From Oceanispirochaeta sp. M1 (GTDB lineage: Bacteria > Spirochaetota > Spirochaetia > DSM-2461), in assembly GCF_003346715.1 (NCBI RefSeq), contig NZ_QQPQ01000007.1, positions 124,001-188,000 of the forward strand: a stretch of 64,000 nt of DNA, given 5' to 3'. Shown here piece by piece: positions 26,605-35,877 of this stretch. Below the pieces are notes generated by a model, which saw only the letters and a program-made list of their open reading frames with translations, did not search any database and was not told where the DNA came from. A program made the translations under genes and the position numbers. Position 1 is the first letter of the stretch; each line of letters starts with the position of its first letter.

Positions 26605-28145
26605 CAGTCCAGAGCCTTCACCTGACGTATTATATCTATAATAGTCCCGTCTCTGTATTCTACGAGTCCCACAATTCGGTCTGTAAATTCAATTGGATCC
26701 GGTTTTCCTACAAGTCTTTCCGCCTTATCCAGAAGTTCCTCCATGGTGGCGAAGGGGAGCCTTACGTCTTTGAAATGTTCAATCAGATCTTTCCGTCGTG
26801 GATTTATGGCAATCCCTCTATCGGAAACAAAAACATCCACTGATTCTCCGGGAGTAATTACTGTAAGAACATTCTTGGTCACAGTTGAAGTTCTTCCTCT
26901 AATCAGGGGAGCCACAATAATGGAGAGTCCAGATCCGACTGCCGTATCTGAATGTCCTCCTGAAGCACCCATAATGACGCCGTCGGAGCCAGTCAGTACG
27001 TTTACATTGAAGTCCAGGTCTATTTCCAGAGCACTGAGAATAACAACATTAAGTTTGTTTACGGCACATCCCTTATTCAGGGGGTTGGCATAGTAGGACG
27101 CATCAATTTCAGTATGCAGACGGTTCTGACCGATGGAACGGATTGCATCCATATCAAAACTCTGAACATCCAGAAGCCTTTTGATGTATCCGGCTTCATG
27201 CATCTTGACCATTTGACTGGTTATACCGCCGAGAGCCCAGCTGCATTTTATATCTCTCTGTTCCATATGTTCAGTCAGGAAGCGGGTTGTTGCGAGAGAG
27301 GCACCTCCTGATCCGGTCTGCATAGAGAATCCGTCTTCAAAATAGGGGGATGATGCGATAAAATCTGCGGCATTCTGGGCAATAAGCAGATCCCTTGGGT
27401 TCTTTGTTATCCTGGTTGCACCTGTACTGATTTTGTCGGGATTTCCAACAGAATCAACTTTAACAATTAAATCCACAGTATCCTGGTCAATGCTGAATGG
27501 TGTATTTGGATATTCGGTTAGATAGTCAGTGAGTAGAACAACCTTTGATGCATGTTTTGCATCAACCTTGGCATAACCAAGGGAACCGCAGGCTGATGGA
27601 CCGGTATAACCGTTGGCATTTCCATATACATCACTTGAGGGGACACCTAGAAAAGCAACATCAATTTTAATCTGCCCAATTTCTATAGCTCTTGCTCGGC
27701 CTCCATGACTGTGAAAGAGTACTGGCTCTTCCATATTACCGTTTGAAATAAACTCGGCCAGTTTTCCTCTCAGACCGCTTGTAATTAGACGACAGACAGT
27801 CCCTTTTTCGATGTGCTTTATCAGTTCATCATGTGCAGGAGTAAGAGAACTGGAAGCCAGGGTCAGATCTTTAATTCCCAAATTACTTATAACATCCATG
27901 ACCATGTTAAGGACAAAATCTCCTGATCTGAAATGGTGGTGAAAGCTAATAGTCATTCCATCCTGTAGTTCTGATTTCAGCACGGCCTGTTCAATAGTAT
28001 CTACAAGTTTGTTCAGCCTGGGCAGCCTTCTGTTTCCTTTGTCCTGTCGTATCAGGGGAGTGTGCTTAAAGGCACCTTCAAAGGTTTTTAATTCCTCTCC
28101 GTTTATCATTGCTGGAATTTCTCTGCCGATAGAATTTTTATTCAT
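26604..28145 (-). CDS. citF: CitF, citrate lyase alpha subunit (citrate:ACP transferase)
   Basis: The alpha subunit exchanges the acetyl group on CitD for citrate. The ATG at 28145 gives 513 residues beginning MNKNSIGREIPAMINGEEL, matching family length; the longer frame to 28277 runs back into citE and is rejected. Recognisable parts are ISFHHHFRSGDFVLNMVMD, FLGVPSSDVYGNANGY and MGASGGHSDTAVGSGLSI. It overlaps citE by 8 nt and citG by 1 nt. Confidence 0.95.
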   Translation of the reverse strand: MNKNSIGREIPAMINGEELKTFEGAFKHTPLIRQDKGNRRLPRLNKLVDTIEQAVLKSELQDGMTISFHHHFRSGDFVLNMVMDVISNLGIKDLTLASSSLTPAHDELIKHIEKGTVCRLITSGLRGKLAEFISNGNMEEPVLFHSHGGRARAIEIGQIKIDVAFLGVPSSDVYGNANGYTGPSACGSLGYAKVDAKHASKVVLLTDYLTEYPNTPFSIDQDTVDLIVKVDSVGNPDKISTGATRITKNPRDLLIAQNAADFIASSPYFEDGFSMQTGSGGASLATTRFLTEHMEQRDIKCSWALGGITSQMVKMHEAGYIKRLLDVQSFDMDAIRSIGQNRLHTEIDASYYANPLNKGCAVNKLNVVILSALEIDLDFNVNVLTGSDGVIMGASGGHSDTAVGSGLSIIVAPLIRGRTSTVTKNVLTVITPGESVDVFVSDRGIAINPRRKDLIEHFKDVRLPFATMEELLDKAERLVGKPDPIEFTDRIVGLVEYRDGTIIDIIRQVKALD

Positions 28146-29055
28146 CTTCGTCACATTCATCACAGTATGCCTCCAGTTCATTGATTCGGATACCAGTTGC
28201 CTTAGCCATTTCAAGGACTCTGCGTGCACGGTCGACAATGGGTTTATCCACCATCTTTCCATTGAGTGAAATAACACCCGAATTTTTATCTTCAGCCTCT
28301 TTTATGGCCTGAATGACCCTGATGGCATGATCGATTTCGTTGTCGCTGGGACAGTAGACTCTATGGACAGGTTGTATCTGTCTTGGTGATATGACTGATT
28401 TTCCATCAAAGCCCAGCTGTTTGATTTGCCTGACTTCATCCAGAAATCCCTCATCGTTATTAACATCTGAATAGACTGTATCCAGAGCATAGATTCCTGC
28501 AGCTCTGGCGGCTGTTAATATCTGAGAGCGGGCAAAGAGCAGCTCTATTCCTTCCGGGGATCGACTGGTTTTCATACTGGTTACAAAGTCTTCGGCTCCC
28601 AGGGCAATACCGATCAGCCGTTTGGATGATGTGGCAATCTGATAAGCATTGAGAACACCAAGAGGACCCTCGATGGCAGCCATCATTCTAATACTACCGA
28701 TCTCATAACCACAGCTTTTCTCTTCAGCTTCCAGTAATCTTTCCACCTCAAGCACATCTTCTGCACTGTCTGTTTTAGGGAGTCTGATCACATCGGGTTT
28801 TACCCGGACCATGGCTTTGATGTCCTCACGGCCAAAGGGTGTATCGAGGCCATTGATACGGACAACCGTTTCAATTCCTTCATAGTTCAGAGTGTTCAGA
28901 GCATTGAATACCAGAAAGCGGGCGCTATCTTTTTCATTTAATGAGACTGAGTCTTCCAGATCGAACATAACTGAATCTGAGCGGTAGATATGTGCGTCCT
29001 TCATCATTCCTGCGTTGTTGCCAGGGACGTAGAGCATTGTTCTTCTCAGTTTCAT
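28138..29055 (-). CDS. citE: CitE, citrate lyase beta subunit
   Basis: Beta subunit, 305 residues, cleaves citryl-ACP to oxaloacetate and acetyl-ACP. Motifs include RRTMLYVPGNN at the N-terminus, SVMFDLEDSVSLNEKD (about 28-43), TVVRINGLDTPFG, MAAIEGPLGVLNA (Mg-binding Glu) and IALGAEDFVTSM (Asp). Its ATG overlaps the citD stop (ATGA), as in most cit operons. Confidence 0.95.
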   Translation of the reverse strand: MKLRRTMLYVPGNNAGMMKDAHIYRSDSVMFDLEDSVSLNEKDSARFLVFNALNTLNYEGIETVVRINGLDTPFGREDIKAMVRVKPDVIRLPKTDSAEDVLEVERLLEAEEKSCGYEIGSIRMMAAIEGPLGVLNAYQIATSSKRLIGIALGAEDFVTSMKTSRSPEGIELLFARSQILTAARAAGIYALDTVYSDVNNDEGFLDEVRQIKQLGFDGKSVISPRQIQPVHRVYCPSDNEIDHAIRVIQAIKEAEDKNSGVISLNGKMVDKPIVDRARRVLEMAKATGIRINELEAYCDECDEDE

Positions 29056-29348
29056 GACAATTTCTCCCAGGGATAGGTTGCACTTCCCACAGCTCTGTAA
29101 ACAGCGGCTTCAAGGCGGGCTCTTATGGTACAGTCCAAAGCACCCTTGTCTTCCAGACGTATCTTAACGTCTACAATTGAAAGGCGATCCAGAGTCTCAT
29201 CCACTACTTTTAGAATCTGCTTTCCGTACTGTCTTTTTACAGTACTGTCCAGTGAGATATCCCGTCCATTGCCGTTATTACTGTCAACGGTGATCAGAAC
29301 ATCGCTGGACTCAAGAGAGCCTGCCAGTCCTGTCTTCATTATTTTCAT
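29052..29348 (-). CDS. citD: CitD, citrate lyase acyl carrier subunit
   Basis: Gamma subunit, 98 residues, carries the phosphoribosyl-dephospho-CoA group. The sequence AGSLESSDVLITVD contains the attachment Ser (Ser14 or neighbouring Ser15; family pattern ESSD). The ATG at 29348 has GGGAG 7 nt upstream. It overlaps citC by 38 nt, unusually long for this operon, and citE by 4 nt. Confidence 0.93.
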   Translation of the reverse strand: MKIMKTGLAGSLESSDVLITVDSNNGNGRDISLDSTVKRQYGKQILKVVDETLDRLSIVDVKIRLEDKGALDCTIRARLEAAVYRAVGSATYPWEKLS

Positions 29349-30378
29349 TTTCTTTCTCCCTGATAATGTTCCCTATATGGGATCCTTTTTCAGAATTCAG
29401 ATATTTAAAGGTGGTCATAGGAACCATCTCTTTAATTGTGTTCAGTTCTCCTTCTCCCAGGGCTTTTCTAATCTCTGTTGCACTGATTGTTCTACCGGCA
29501 GTTTTTATCCGCGGTATTTCAAAGACTTTGATGCCCTGTGAAGGAAGGGTTTTTTTCATCATTTTGTTATAAAGAGATGTCACAGGACAGAATGGTTCTT
29601 CTCCCACATATCGTTTGGTAATATTCAGTTCCGGTGCAATTCGCTTTGAAAAAAGGTCAAGATCAAGAAGGGCATGACTCTCATTTAGAATTTTTTCTTC
29701 TTTCAAAAAATAGCTTGGAAAAGTTGCTCTGGAAATAATATAGTCTCGACCTTCATGGATGTAGAGATTTTGCAGATCTTCGGTGCCCTGTTTAACCATT
29801 TCGATTCTGTCTTTGAAAGGGAACACCGAAAGATCTTCCTTCAATACAAAAAGATGAACAGTCTCGTTTTCGGAGCAGGCTTTTTCAATTAGAAATCTGT
29901 GTCCCAGAGTGAATGGATTACAATTCATAACAATAGCGGCTGCTTCGGCTCCATTCTCCGGTTTTTCCATTTCAGATAAGTACTCGCTGCATCCATTCTT
30001 ACTATTTTCCATCAGAATAGCATCTGGTGCAGCAGCCAGAAGAAAGAATCCCAGTTCAGAAAAAATAGATTCATTTTCAGGTTTCGTGTATAAAAAAAGT
30101 GAATTGATCCCTTCATGATAGGCTCTTAGACGAAGATAGGACATGACTCTATTTGTAAGAGCCTGTCCCTGATAATCCTCGCTGACTGCTATACACTTAA
30201 GGATCTTTCCCGAGGAGCACCCGGTAGCAATGATTTTACCGTTATCTTCAAGACAGATGGCATAGTCAATATCTTTGTCCAGTATTAGATCATGGTAGTT
30301 CAGAAACTCAATAAGAGCTTCTCTTTCAGATGTGTATTTCAGGTTCAGAGTTCTTAATTCATAGCTTTCGATAGACAT
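29311..30378 (-). CDS. citC: CitC, [citrate (pro-3S)-lyase] ligase
   Basis: Acetylates the lyase prosthetic group with ATP and acetate. The 355-residue protein has a GNAT-like N-terminal domain (about 1-135) with ITATGCSSGKILKCIAVSED-like motifs, then a nucleotidyltransferase domain starting MNCNPFTLGHRFLIEKA (TxGH motif, about 150-166), VLKEDLSVFPFKDR, and ISATEIRKAL near residue 308. The ATG at 30378 has no clear ribosome-binding site, and an operator-like element lies 35-75 bp upstream. It is the first gene of citCDEFGX-kinase-regulator. Confidence 0.93.
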   Translation of the reverse strand: MSIESYELRTLNLKYTSEREALIEFLNYHDLILDKDIDYAICLEDNGKIIATGCSSGKILKCIAVSEDYQGQALTNRVMSYLRLRAYHEGINSLFLYTKPENESIFSELGFFLLAAAPDAILMENSKNGCSEYLSEMEKPENGAEAAAIVMNCNPFTLGHRFLIEKACSENETVHLFVLKEDLSVFPFKDRIEMVKQGTEDLQNLYIHEGRDYIISRATFPSYFLKEEKILNESHALLDLDLFSKRIAPELNITKRYVGEEPFCPVTSLYNKMMKKTLPSQGIKVFEIPRIKTAGRTISATEIRKALGEGELNTIKEMVPMTTFKYLNSEKGSHIGNIIREKENENNEDRTGRLS

Positions 30379-30412
30379 AAGCGCATTTTCTCATTGCACT
30401 GTCTTAACTGTA

Positions 30413-30453
30413 AGTAGGAACTGATCGTCACTTTTTGTAGGACTATTCCTACA
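30413..30453. promoter_or_regulatory. Putative operator upstream of citC, shared with tctC promoter
   Basis: TGTAGGA-CTAT-TCCTACA at 30436-30453 is a perfect 7-bp inverted pair, with a further half-site AGTAGGA at 30413-30419, 23 bp from the matching half. Sequence and spacing match the element before tctC (21378-21418). Both elements have the full palindrome distal and the half-site proximal to the gene. Confidence 0.6.
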
Positions 30454-30463
30454 GTGCTTCCCT

Positions 30464-30496
30464 AAAAAAAAGACCCGCCGTAATGGGCAGGTCTTT
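30464..30496 (-). terminator. Rho-independent terminator after nhaC
   Basis: On the minus strand AAAGACCTGCC-CATTAC-GGCGGGTCTTT forms a stem (one imperfect pair) followed by a T tract. It separates nhaC from the citC promoter, so the cit operon is transcribed on its own. Confidence 0.75.
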
Positions 30497-30564
30497 ACTT
30501 GTAATAATTGAATTAATTATCCGCTTATAATTACAGGATATTAACTGAAAATAAGATTAAAAAA

Positions 30565-32148
30565 CTAACTGATAATATTCCCTTCTGTATCAATCTCTTT
30601 ACCAAAGAATTTAACAAATATAATAATACCGGCAGCTCCTACCGTAAGGCTGATCCAGGGGGATATGCCTAATCCTGCCGGGATTGTTCCCAATACCAGT
30701 GCAAATACTGCTGCTGTTATTGCATAGGGAGCCTGGGTTGTTACATGGTCAAGGTGGTCTGCTCCGGATGCTGAAGAAGAGAGAATTGTTGTATCCGATA
30801 TGGGAGAACAATGGTCTCCGAAAACGGCACCAGTCAGAACGGAACCGATACATGCAAGTATCAGGGGAGTCACATCACCGGATGCCGCAGATGCATTGGC
30901 CGCTACGGGGATAACGATGGGCATCAGGATTGAGTTGGTTCCCCATGATGTTCCTGTTGAAAAGGCAACAAACATGGCAGTAAGGAAAATCAGCGAGGGG
31001 AGGAGTATGGTGAATAATCCACCATTGCTGAAGGGAATTACATGCACAAGCCACTCGGCCAGCATCATTTCTGATATTACAGCTTTCAGTGCAAATGCAA
31101 GAGTCAGGATGATAACGGCCATAAACATGGATTTAGCTCCGTTTACCCAGGCATCAACTGCGCCGCTGAGGCTGTACTTCTTTCCGGCGATTCCCTGAAT
31201 GGCAGCCGTAATGGATGAGATAAAGGCTGCCCATGTCAGAACAACAGATGCATCCGAGTCTCCAATGGAATCTCTAAATGATTTACCTGCTTCATGTCCG
31301 TTGTACCAGAGACCTACAAAGGTAACCAGGATGAATATTCCGATGGGGATTAATACTCCCCAGATAGAGCCCTTAATTCCTTCATCAGGAAGGAGTGACT
31401 TGTCATCGGTGATCATGGGAGTAGCTCCCTCTCTGTTGACCTGTCCGGTTTTTCTGGCTCTGATTTCCGCCTTCAGCATGGCACCGTAATCTCTTTTCTG
31501 TAGGATCAGAGAGAAGAGAAGTACCAGGGCAAAGAGAGAGTAGAAGCGATAGGGTATGGTCTGGAAAAAGACCAGCATGGAATTCCCTTCGATATTGAGG
31601 GCTGTCAATCCGGCGGCAATAAGGCTGAGCTCCATGGCGATCCATGTGGATATGGGTGCCATTGAAGAGACAGGAGCCGCAGCTGAGTCTACAATGTAGG
31701 ACAGTTTCTCTCTTGAAATTTTCTGTTTGTCTGTGATGGGGCGCATGGTGTTACCCACAATGATGGAGTTGGCGTAATCATCAAAGAAGATAGCAATTCC
31801 CATAAGAGCCGTTGCAAGCTGTGTGGAACGGACATCCTGTGCTTTAGCAGAGATGCTTTCGGCAATAGCTTTGGTTCCGCCCATCTTTCCGATCATACCG
31901 ATCATGCCCCCTACGGCAAGGAGGAAAACGATGATTCCAATATTCCAGGAATCTGCCAGTGATTTACCGACGATATAACCTGAAAATGTTTCCAGAAGAC
32001 CTGTGAGGGGGTTCCAGTTATTAATAATTGTAGATCCTGCCCAAATTCCTGTTAAAAGTGACAGAAGGACCTGTTTTTTCCAGATTGCCAGGATAATGGC
32101 AACCAGAGGGGGTATCAGAGCCAAGGCTCCGTAACTGAGTTCATCCAT
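30565..32148 (-). CDS. nhaC: NhaC-family Na+/H+ antiporter
   Basis: A 527-residue polytopic membrane protein of the NhaC family. Typical segments are ALALIPPLVAIILAIWKKQV at the N-terminus, IFFDDYANSIIVGNTMRPI (about residues 120-138), DSAAAPVSSMAPISTWIA and FGDHCSPISDTTILSSSASG near residue 450. It lies directly upstream of the citrate operon on the same strand, separated by a terminator. Sodium cycling would fit citrate fermentation, though its position may be chance. Confidence 0.92.
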   Translation of the reverse strand: MDELSYGALALIPPLVAIILAIWKKQVLLSLLTGIWAGSTIINNWNPLTGLLETFSGYIVGKSLADSWNIGIIVFLLAVGGMIGMIGKMGGTKAIAESISAKAQDVRSTQLATALMGIAIFFDDYANSIIVGNTMRPITDKQKISREKLSYIVDSAAAPVSSMAPISTWIAMELSLIAAGLTALNIEGNSMLVFFQTIPYRFYSLFALVLLFSLILQKRDYGAMLKAEIRARKTGQVNREGATPMITDDKSLLPDEGIKGSIWGVLIPIGIFILVTFVGLWYNGHEAGKSFRDSIGDSDASVVLTWAAFISSITAAIQGIAGKKYSLSGAVDAWVNGAKSMFMAVIILTLAFALKAVISEMMLAEWLVHVIPFSNGGLFTILLPSLIFLTAMFVAFSTGTSWGTNSILMPIVIPVAANASAASGDVTPLILACIGSVLTGAVFGDHCSPISDTTILSSSASGADHLDHVTTQAPYAITAAVFALVLGTIPAGLGISPWISLTVGAAGIIIFVKFFGKEIDTEGNIIS

Positions 32149-32332
32149 AAAGATTAATCTCCTGATTAATTATATTGTTCGGGGAGTTTATCTGACAGTC
32201 AGTTGTCATTCAAGTTCCTGTGAGTGTTAAAATGACAAGACAGTATAAAATGTTATAATAATTGTCAGGAACTTATGCCGATTGTCTGAAAACAGCTATC
32301 TGTTTTCATCGATTGCAGAACAAGGAGATCCT

Positions 32333-33550
32333 ATGGAATATGATCTGATTATCATTGGTGCCGGTGCTGCCGGTCTGTTTGCCGGAGCACGAGCCTCTGC
32401 GGCGGGTCTCCGCTTCTGTATTCTTGAGAGCATGAATCAGTCGGGCCTGAAACTTCTAACATCCGGATCGGGTCAATGCAATATTACCAATGCAGAAGAT
32501 ATCCGCTCCTACCCCGAGCGTTATGGAAAAGCTCACAAATTTGTAAAACCGGCTCTTCTTGAATGGAGTAATCAGGACCTTATCACCTTTGTAGAGAAAG
32601 AAGGGCTTCCTTGTGAAGACCGTGGAGACGGTAAGATTTTTCCTGTCAGCAGAAACAGCAGGGATGTGCGGGATCTTCTACAGAAACTTTCACAGAATGG
32701 TGAAGGGAGAATTTTCTGGAAGGATCCAGTCAGATCTATAGAGAAGAAGGGTGTTCTCTTTTATGTAAAAACCGGCAGCTCTCAATATAGCGCTCCTAAA
32801 ATTCTGTTGGCTGCAGGAGGGTTGTCCTACCCCTCTACGGGTTCAACTGGTGATTCTTATATTCTGGCAGAAAGACTTGGGCACTCCATAGTCAAGCCCA
32901 GGCCCTCACTGACTCCTGTATTTATAAAGAATTTCATACTGGTAGAATCCTCAGGCTCGGCTTTTCCTGTATCCATTGATCTGTACCGGGAAGGGAAAAA
33001 GCTGCATAGCTTCATGGGAGATCTGCTTATTACTCATAAGGGATTTTCCGGTCCTGTTATCCTGAATAACAGCAGGGATATGACTCCCGGGGATGAGCTT
33101 AGAGTTTCATGGCTTCCAGACCGGGATCGTGAAGATCTTGATCAGGATATCCTGAACCGGATTCAGAATTCCGGGAAAAAATCTCTTCCCTCGGGTCTGG
33201 GTCAAAATGGGATATCTGAATCTCTGATGAAAGGGCTTCTAAAAAAGGCCGGTTTGAGTCCTGAAATGAAAATGAATCAGCTCAGTAAGAAAAATCGAAT
33301 TTCTTATTTAAAGGAAATATTCAGCTCATCCTTTATTGTGGATTCCCTGGGTGGGTTTAATCAGGCCATGGTGACTGCCGGTGGAGTCTCTCTTAAGGAG
33401 ATAAATCCCAGAACCATGGAATCAAAACTCTGTGAAGGGTTGTTCTTTGCTGGAGAAGTAATGGATGTGGATGGAGAAACCGGAGGCTATAACCTCCAGT
33501 TTGCATTCTCATCGGCAGCCCTGGCTGTTAAGACTATGACCGCCGAATAA
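32333..33550 (+). CDS. BaiN/HI0933-type FAD-dependent oxidoreductase
   Basis: A 405-residue flavoprotein of the HI0933/YhiN/BaiN group. The ATG at 32333 has AAGGAG 6 nt upstream and starts directly with the dinucleotide-binding motif YDLIIIGAGAAGLFAGARA; the longer frame from 32282 is rejected. Further family motifs are SGSGQCNITN (about residues 44-53), ILLAAGGLSYPSTGSTGD and the C-terminal GEVMDVDGETGGYNLQFA. The substrate in spirochaetes is unknown. It ends 3 bp from the convergent pyk gene with no terminator between them. Confidence 0.9.
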   Translation: MEYDLIIIGAGAAGLFAGARASAAGLRFCILESMNQSGLKLLTSGSGQCNITNAEDIRSYPERYGKAHKFVKPALLEWSNQDLITFVEKEGLPCEDRGDGKIFPVSRNSRDVRDLLQKLSQNGEGRIFWKDPVRSIEKKGVLFYVKTGSSQYSAPKILLAAGGLSYPSTGSTGDSYILAERLGHSIVKPRPSLTPVFIKNFILVESSGSAFPVSIDLYREGKKLHSFMGDLLITHKGFSGPVILNNSRDMTPGDELRVSWLPDRDREDLDQDILNRIQNSGKKSLPSGLGQNGISESLMKGLLKKAGLSPEMKMNQLSKKNRISYLKEIFSSSFIVDSLGGFNQAMVTAGGVSLKEINPRTMESKLCEGLFFAGEVMDVDGETGGYNLQFAFSSAALAVKTMTAE

Positions 33551-33553
33551 GAA

Positions 33554-34969
33554 TTATTCCCTTCCACCCAGGAACATTCCCGCTTCACCGGCTTCGATGA
33601 AGTTGGTTACTGTTGAATGGTTGGGAGAAGATCCTACAAGAACTACCAGTTCGTTATTTCCGACAATGCCTTCGTTCAGGACAGTTTTTACAGATTCACT
33701 GACCATCTCATCCAGTGTGTCCTGTGATCTCAGATGAAATGAGGTGACACCGTAGCTCAGAGCCAGCTGCCGTACGACAGTGGGGTTGGGCGACAGTGCA
33801 AGTACAGGTGTTTTTCCTCTCAAAGAGGAGAGAAGATTAGCAGAACGTCCAGTGTCTGTCTGGACTATAATAGCCTTGGCTCCCAGCGCTCTGGCTGTGG
33901 ATTCAGCCGCGGTGATCATCTGAAGACGGACTGGATTGAATTTCTCAGTGTTCTTTCTCCGAACTTTACTCTTCTTCTGCGATTCACTTGCAGCGGCAAT
34001 GTTGGACATCGTGGTGACAGCCTCGTAGGCATAATTTCCATAGGCTGTTTCACCTGAGAGCATTAATGCATCTGTTCCGTCTAATACAGCGTTGGCCACA
34101 TCACTGACCTCGGCTCTGGTAGGACGGGGATGCTCTATCATGGTATGGAGCATCTGTGTGGCTGTGATTACGATTTTGCTCCGTTTGATACACTTACGGA
34201 TGATCTTTTTCTGTACCAGGGGTACTTCTTCTGCGGGAAGTTCTATTCCCAGGTCCCCTCTGGCAACCATTACACCATGACAGTGATCCAGAATCTCATT
34301 GATATTCTCAATACCCTCTGTGTTTTCAATTTTAGCAATCAGTCTGATGGGACTGTTGTATTTATCAAGAATTTTCTGAACGGCAATCAGGTCCTCTTTG
34401 TTTCTGACAAATGAGTGGGCGATAAAATCCACACCGATCTCTGCAGCAAAGTTAATATACTCAATATCCTTTTTAGTGAGAGAAGGAAGGGCAATGGGAA
34501 TCTTGGGTACATTGACGCTTTTTTTATTCTTTATTTTACCAGCATTATTGGCAATACAGCGGAGCTGATCATCTTTTTTATCAATTACGATTAAAGACAT
34601 GTCACCATCATCGATGAGGACTTCTGTTCCCCGTGTCACCACGTCACAGAACTTATCGTAACTTACTGAAAAATGGGGCCGATCCATCTTCACTCCCTGG
34701 GGAATGACAAAGACCTCATCACCTTCTTTCACTTCAATGGTTTCTTCAATGTCCAGTGTTCTGATTTCCGGGCCCTTTGTATCGATCAGAATCGCGGCTC
34801 TGTCAGAGACCTCTCTGATTCTGCCTATTATCTGTTCTGTTTCATCGGGAGTCTGGTGAGCTGTGTTCAACCGGAAGATTCCCGCTCCGGCTTTATAGAG
34901 CTTCTTAATAAATTGTAAATCATTGTGTATCCCGATAGTGGCAACGATTTTTGTCCGGTTTGTTTTCAT
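33554..34969 (-). CDS. pyk: Pyruvate kinase
   Basis: Glycolytic enzyme making pyruvate and ATP from phosphoenolpyruvate, 471 residues. It shows KIVATIG at the start, FRLNTAH (substrate Arg/Asn; family FSHG replaced here by NTAH), LIDTKGPEIRT, IAKIENTEGIENI (active-site Lys/Glu) and VARGDLGIELPAEEVPLVQK. The C-terminal allosteric-type domain (about 345-471) is present. The family motif around Arg32 normally reads RxNxSHG; here it is RLNTAHQ, a small departure seen also in other bacterial Pyk proteins. Confidence 0.93.
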   Translation of the reverse strand: MKTNRTKIVATIGIHNDLQFIKKLYKAGAGIFRLNTAHQTPDETEQIIGRIREVSDRAAILIDTKGPEIRTLDIEETIEVKEGDEVFVIPQGVKMDRPHFSVSYDKFCDVVTRGTEVLIDDGDMSLIVIDKKDDQLRCIANNAGKIKNKKSVNVPKIPIALPSLTKKDIEYINFAAEIGVDFIAHSFVRNKEDLIAVQKILDKYNSPIRLIAKIENTEGIENINEILDHCHGVMVARGDLGIELPAEEVPLVQKKIIRKCIKRSKIVITATQMLHTMIEHPRPTRAEVSDVANAVLDGTDALMLSGETAYGNYAYEAVTTMSNIAAASESQKKSKVRRKNTEKFNPVRLQMITAAESTARALGAKAIIVQTDTGRSANLLSSLRGKTPVLALSPNPTVVRQLALSYGVTSFHLRSQDTLDEMVSESVKTVLNEGIVGNNELVVLVGSSPNHSTVTNFIEAGEAGMFLGGRE

Positions 34970-35024
34970 GTTTTTTTCCTATATATAATTAGTTCGATAC
35001 TTTTACAGGGAATTCCTTATTATT

Positions 35025-35759
35025 TCAAGACTTAAGTCCCTGAATCATGTGCCTTTTTGCTCCAAATCCTTTTTTTCTCTTAATGAAGAAGCCTGCTTCC
35101 CTTAATGCCCTTTTTACCATACCGGAAGCTGTGAAACTGGCCAGTGTTCCACCTATTGCCGTATTTTCGTATACAGACTTCATTATTCCCGGGGACCAGA
35201 TCTCCGGATTCTTATCCGGGCTGTGTCCATCAAGAAACCAGGCATTTACATGAGCCTCAGATTTTTCACTGCTCCATGTTAAAGCATCGCCGTTGTACAG
35301 CTTGAAATCAACCTCAACTCCGGGAAAAGACCATGTAACATTATTCCACTCTTTATTAAGAGTAGGATAAAAGGACTCCCAGTAGGATAAATATTTAGGC
35401 AGCAATTCAGATAATCTGTCAGCAAAAGGGCTTAAGAGTTCTTGAATTCGAGTCGGATCCAGTGGGTACTTTTCGATGCTGGAATACTTAAGTCTCATTC
35501 CAGTTATTCCACTCTCTTCAATAATCTTCAGCAGAGTCAGAAAATTCAAACCAGTCCCGAAGCCGGTTTCCCCTATATGAAGACCCTCGACGTCCCTGAT
35601 TCTGTTCTTGAGATCATTTCCGTCAATAAATACATATTCCGATTCATCAAGACCGTCATGTCTTGAAAAATAAAGATCTCCATAATAGGGATTAATATCT
35701 GAAAGTTGTCCGGTAATAATATCCTCTCTTTTATCGAAAATTTGATTTAGTTCAATTTT
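35025..35759 (-). CDS. mnmD: MnmC/MnmD-type tRNA U34 methyltransferase without canonical start
   Basis: SAM-dependent methyltransferase related to the MnmC methyltransferase domain (DUF752), which finishes mnm5U34 in tRNA. The open frame, translated back beyond the first TTG at 35549, carries GDLYFSRHDGLDESEYVFI and the SAM-binding loop GETGFGTGLNFLTLLK, both family hallmarks. C-terminal motifs NAWFLDGHSPDKNPEIWS and TASGMVKRALREAGF are intact. No ATG, GTG, TTG or CTG occurs in frame before the SAM loop. The frame is open from 35792, and the best initiation guess is ATT at 35759 with AAAGGA about 10 nt upstream (244 residues). A frameshift near the 5' end is the alternative. Confidence 0.7.
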   Translation of the reverse strand, partial: KIELNQIFDKREDIITGQLSDINPYYGDLYFSRHDGLDESEYVFIDGNDLKNRIRDVEGLHIGETGFGTGLNFLTLLKIIEESGITGMRLKYSSIEKYPLDPTRIQELLSPFADRLSELLPKYLSYWESFYPTLNKEWNNVTWSFPGVEVDFKLYNGDALTWSSEKSEAHVNAWFLDGHSPDKNPEIWSPGIMKSVYENTAIGGTLASFTASGMVKRALREAGFFIKRKKGFGAKRHMIQGLKS

Positions 35760-35835
35760 ATAATAATCCTTTATGCTTCTTTTTGTGCAAATTCATACAT
35801 CTTTTCATGAGAAATAGGATAAAATTCTTTTTAAA

Positions 35836-35849
35836 AGTACACGTGTACT
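35836..35849. promoter_or_regulatory. Perfect 14-bp palindrome between mnmD and galE
   Basis: AGTACACGTGTACT is a perfect palindrome in the divergent intergenic region, about 90 bp before galE and 77 bp before the mnmD-like gene. It resembles a dimeric repressor site, but I cannot name the regulator. Confidence 0.4.
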
Positions 35850-35877
35850 AGTAAAAAAGGACAATTTGAATTAAGTT

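Noticed and set aside
28138-28277. Longer start of CitF at 28277
   Set aside because: The extra 44 residues lie antisense-free but inside the citE coding end and match no CitF sequence; the ATG at 28145 gives the family length.
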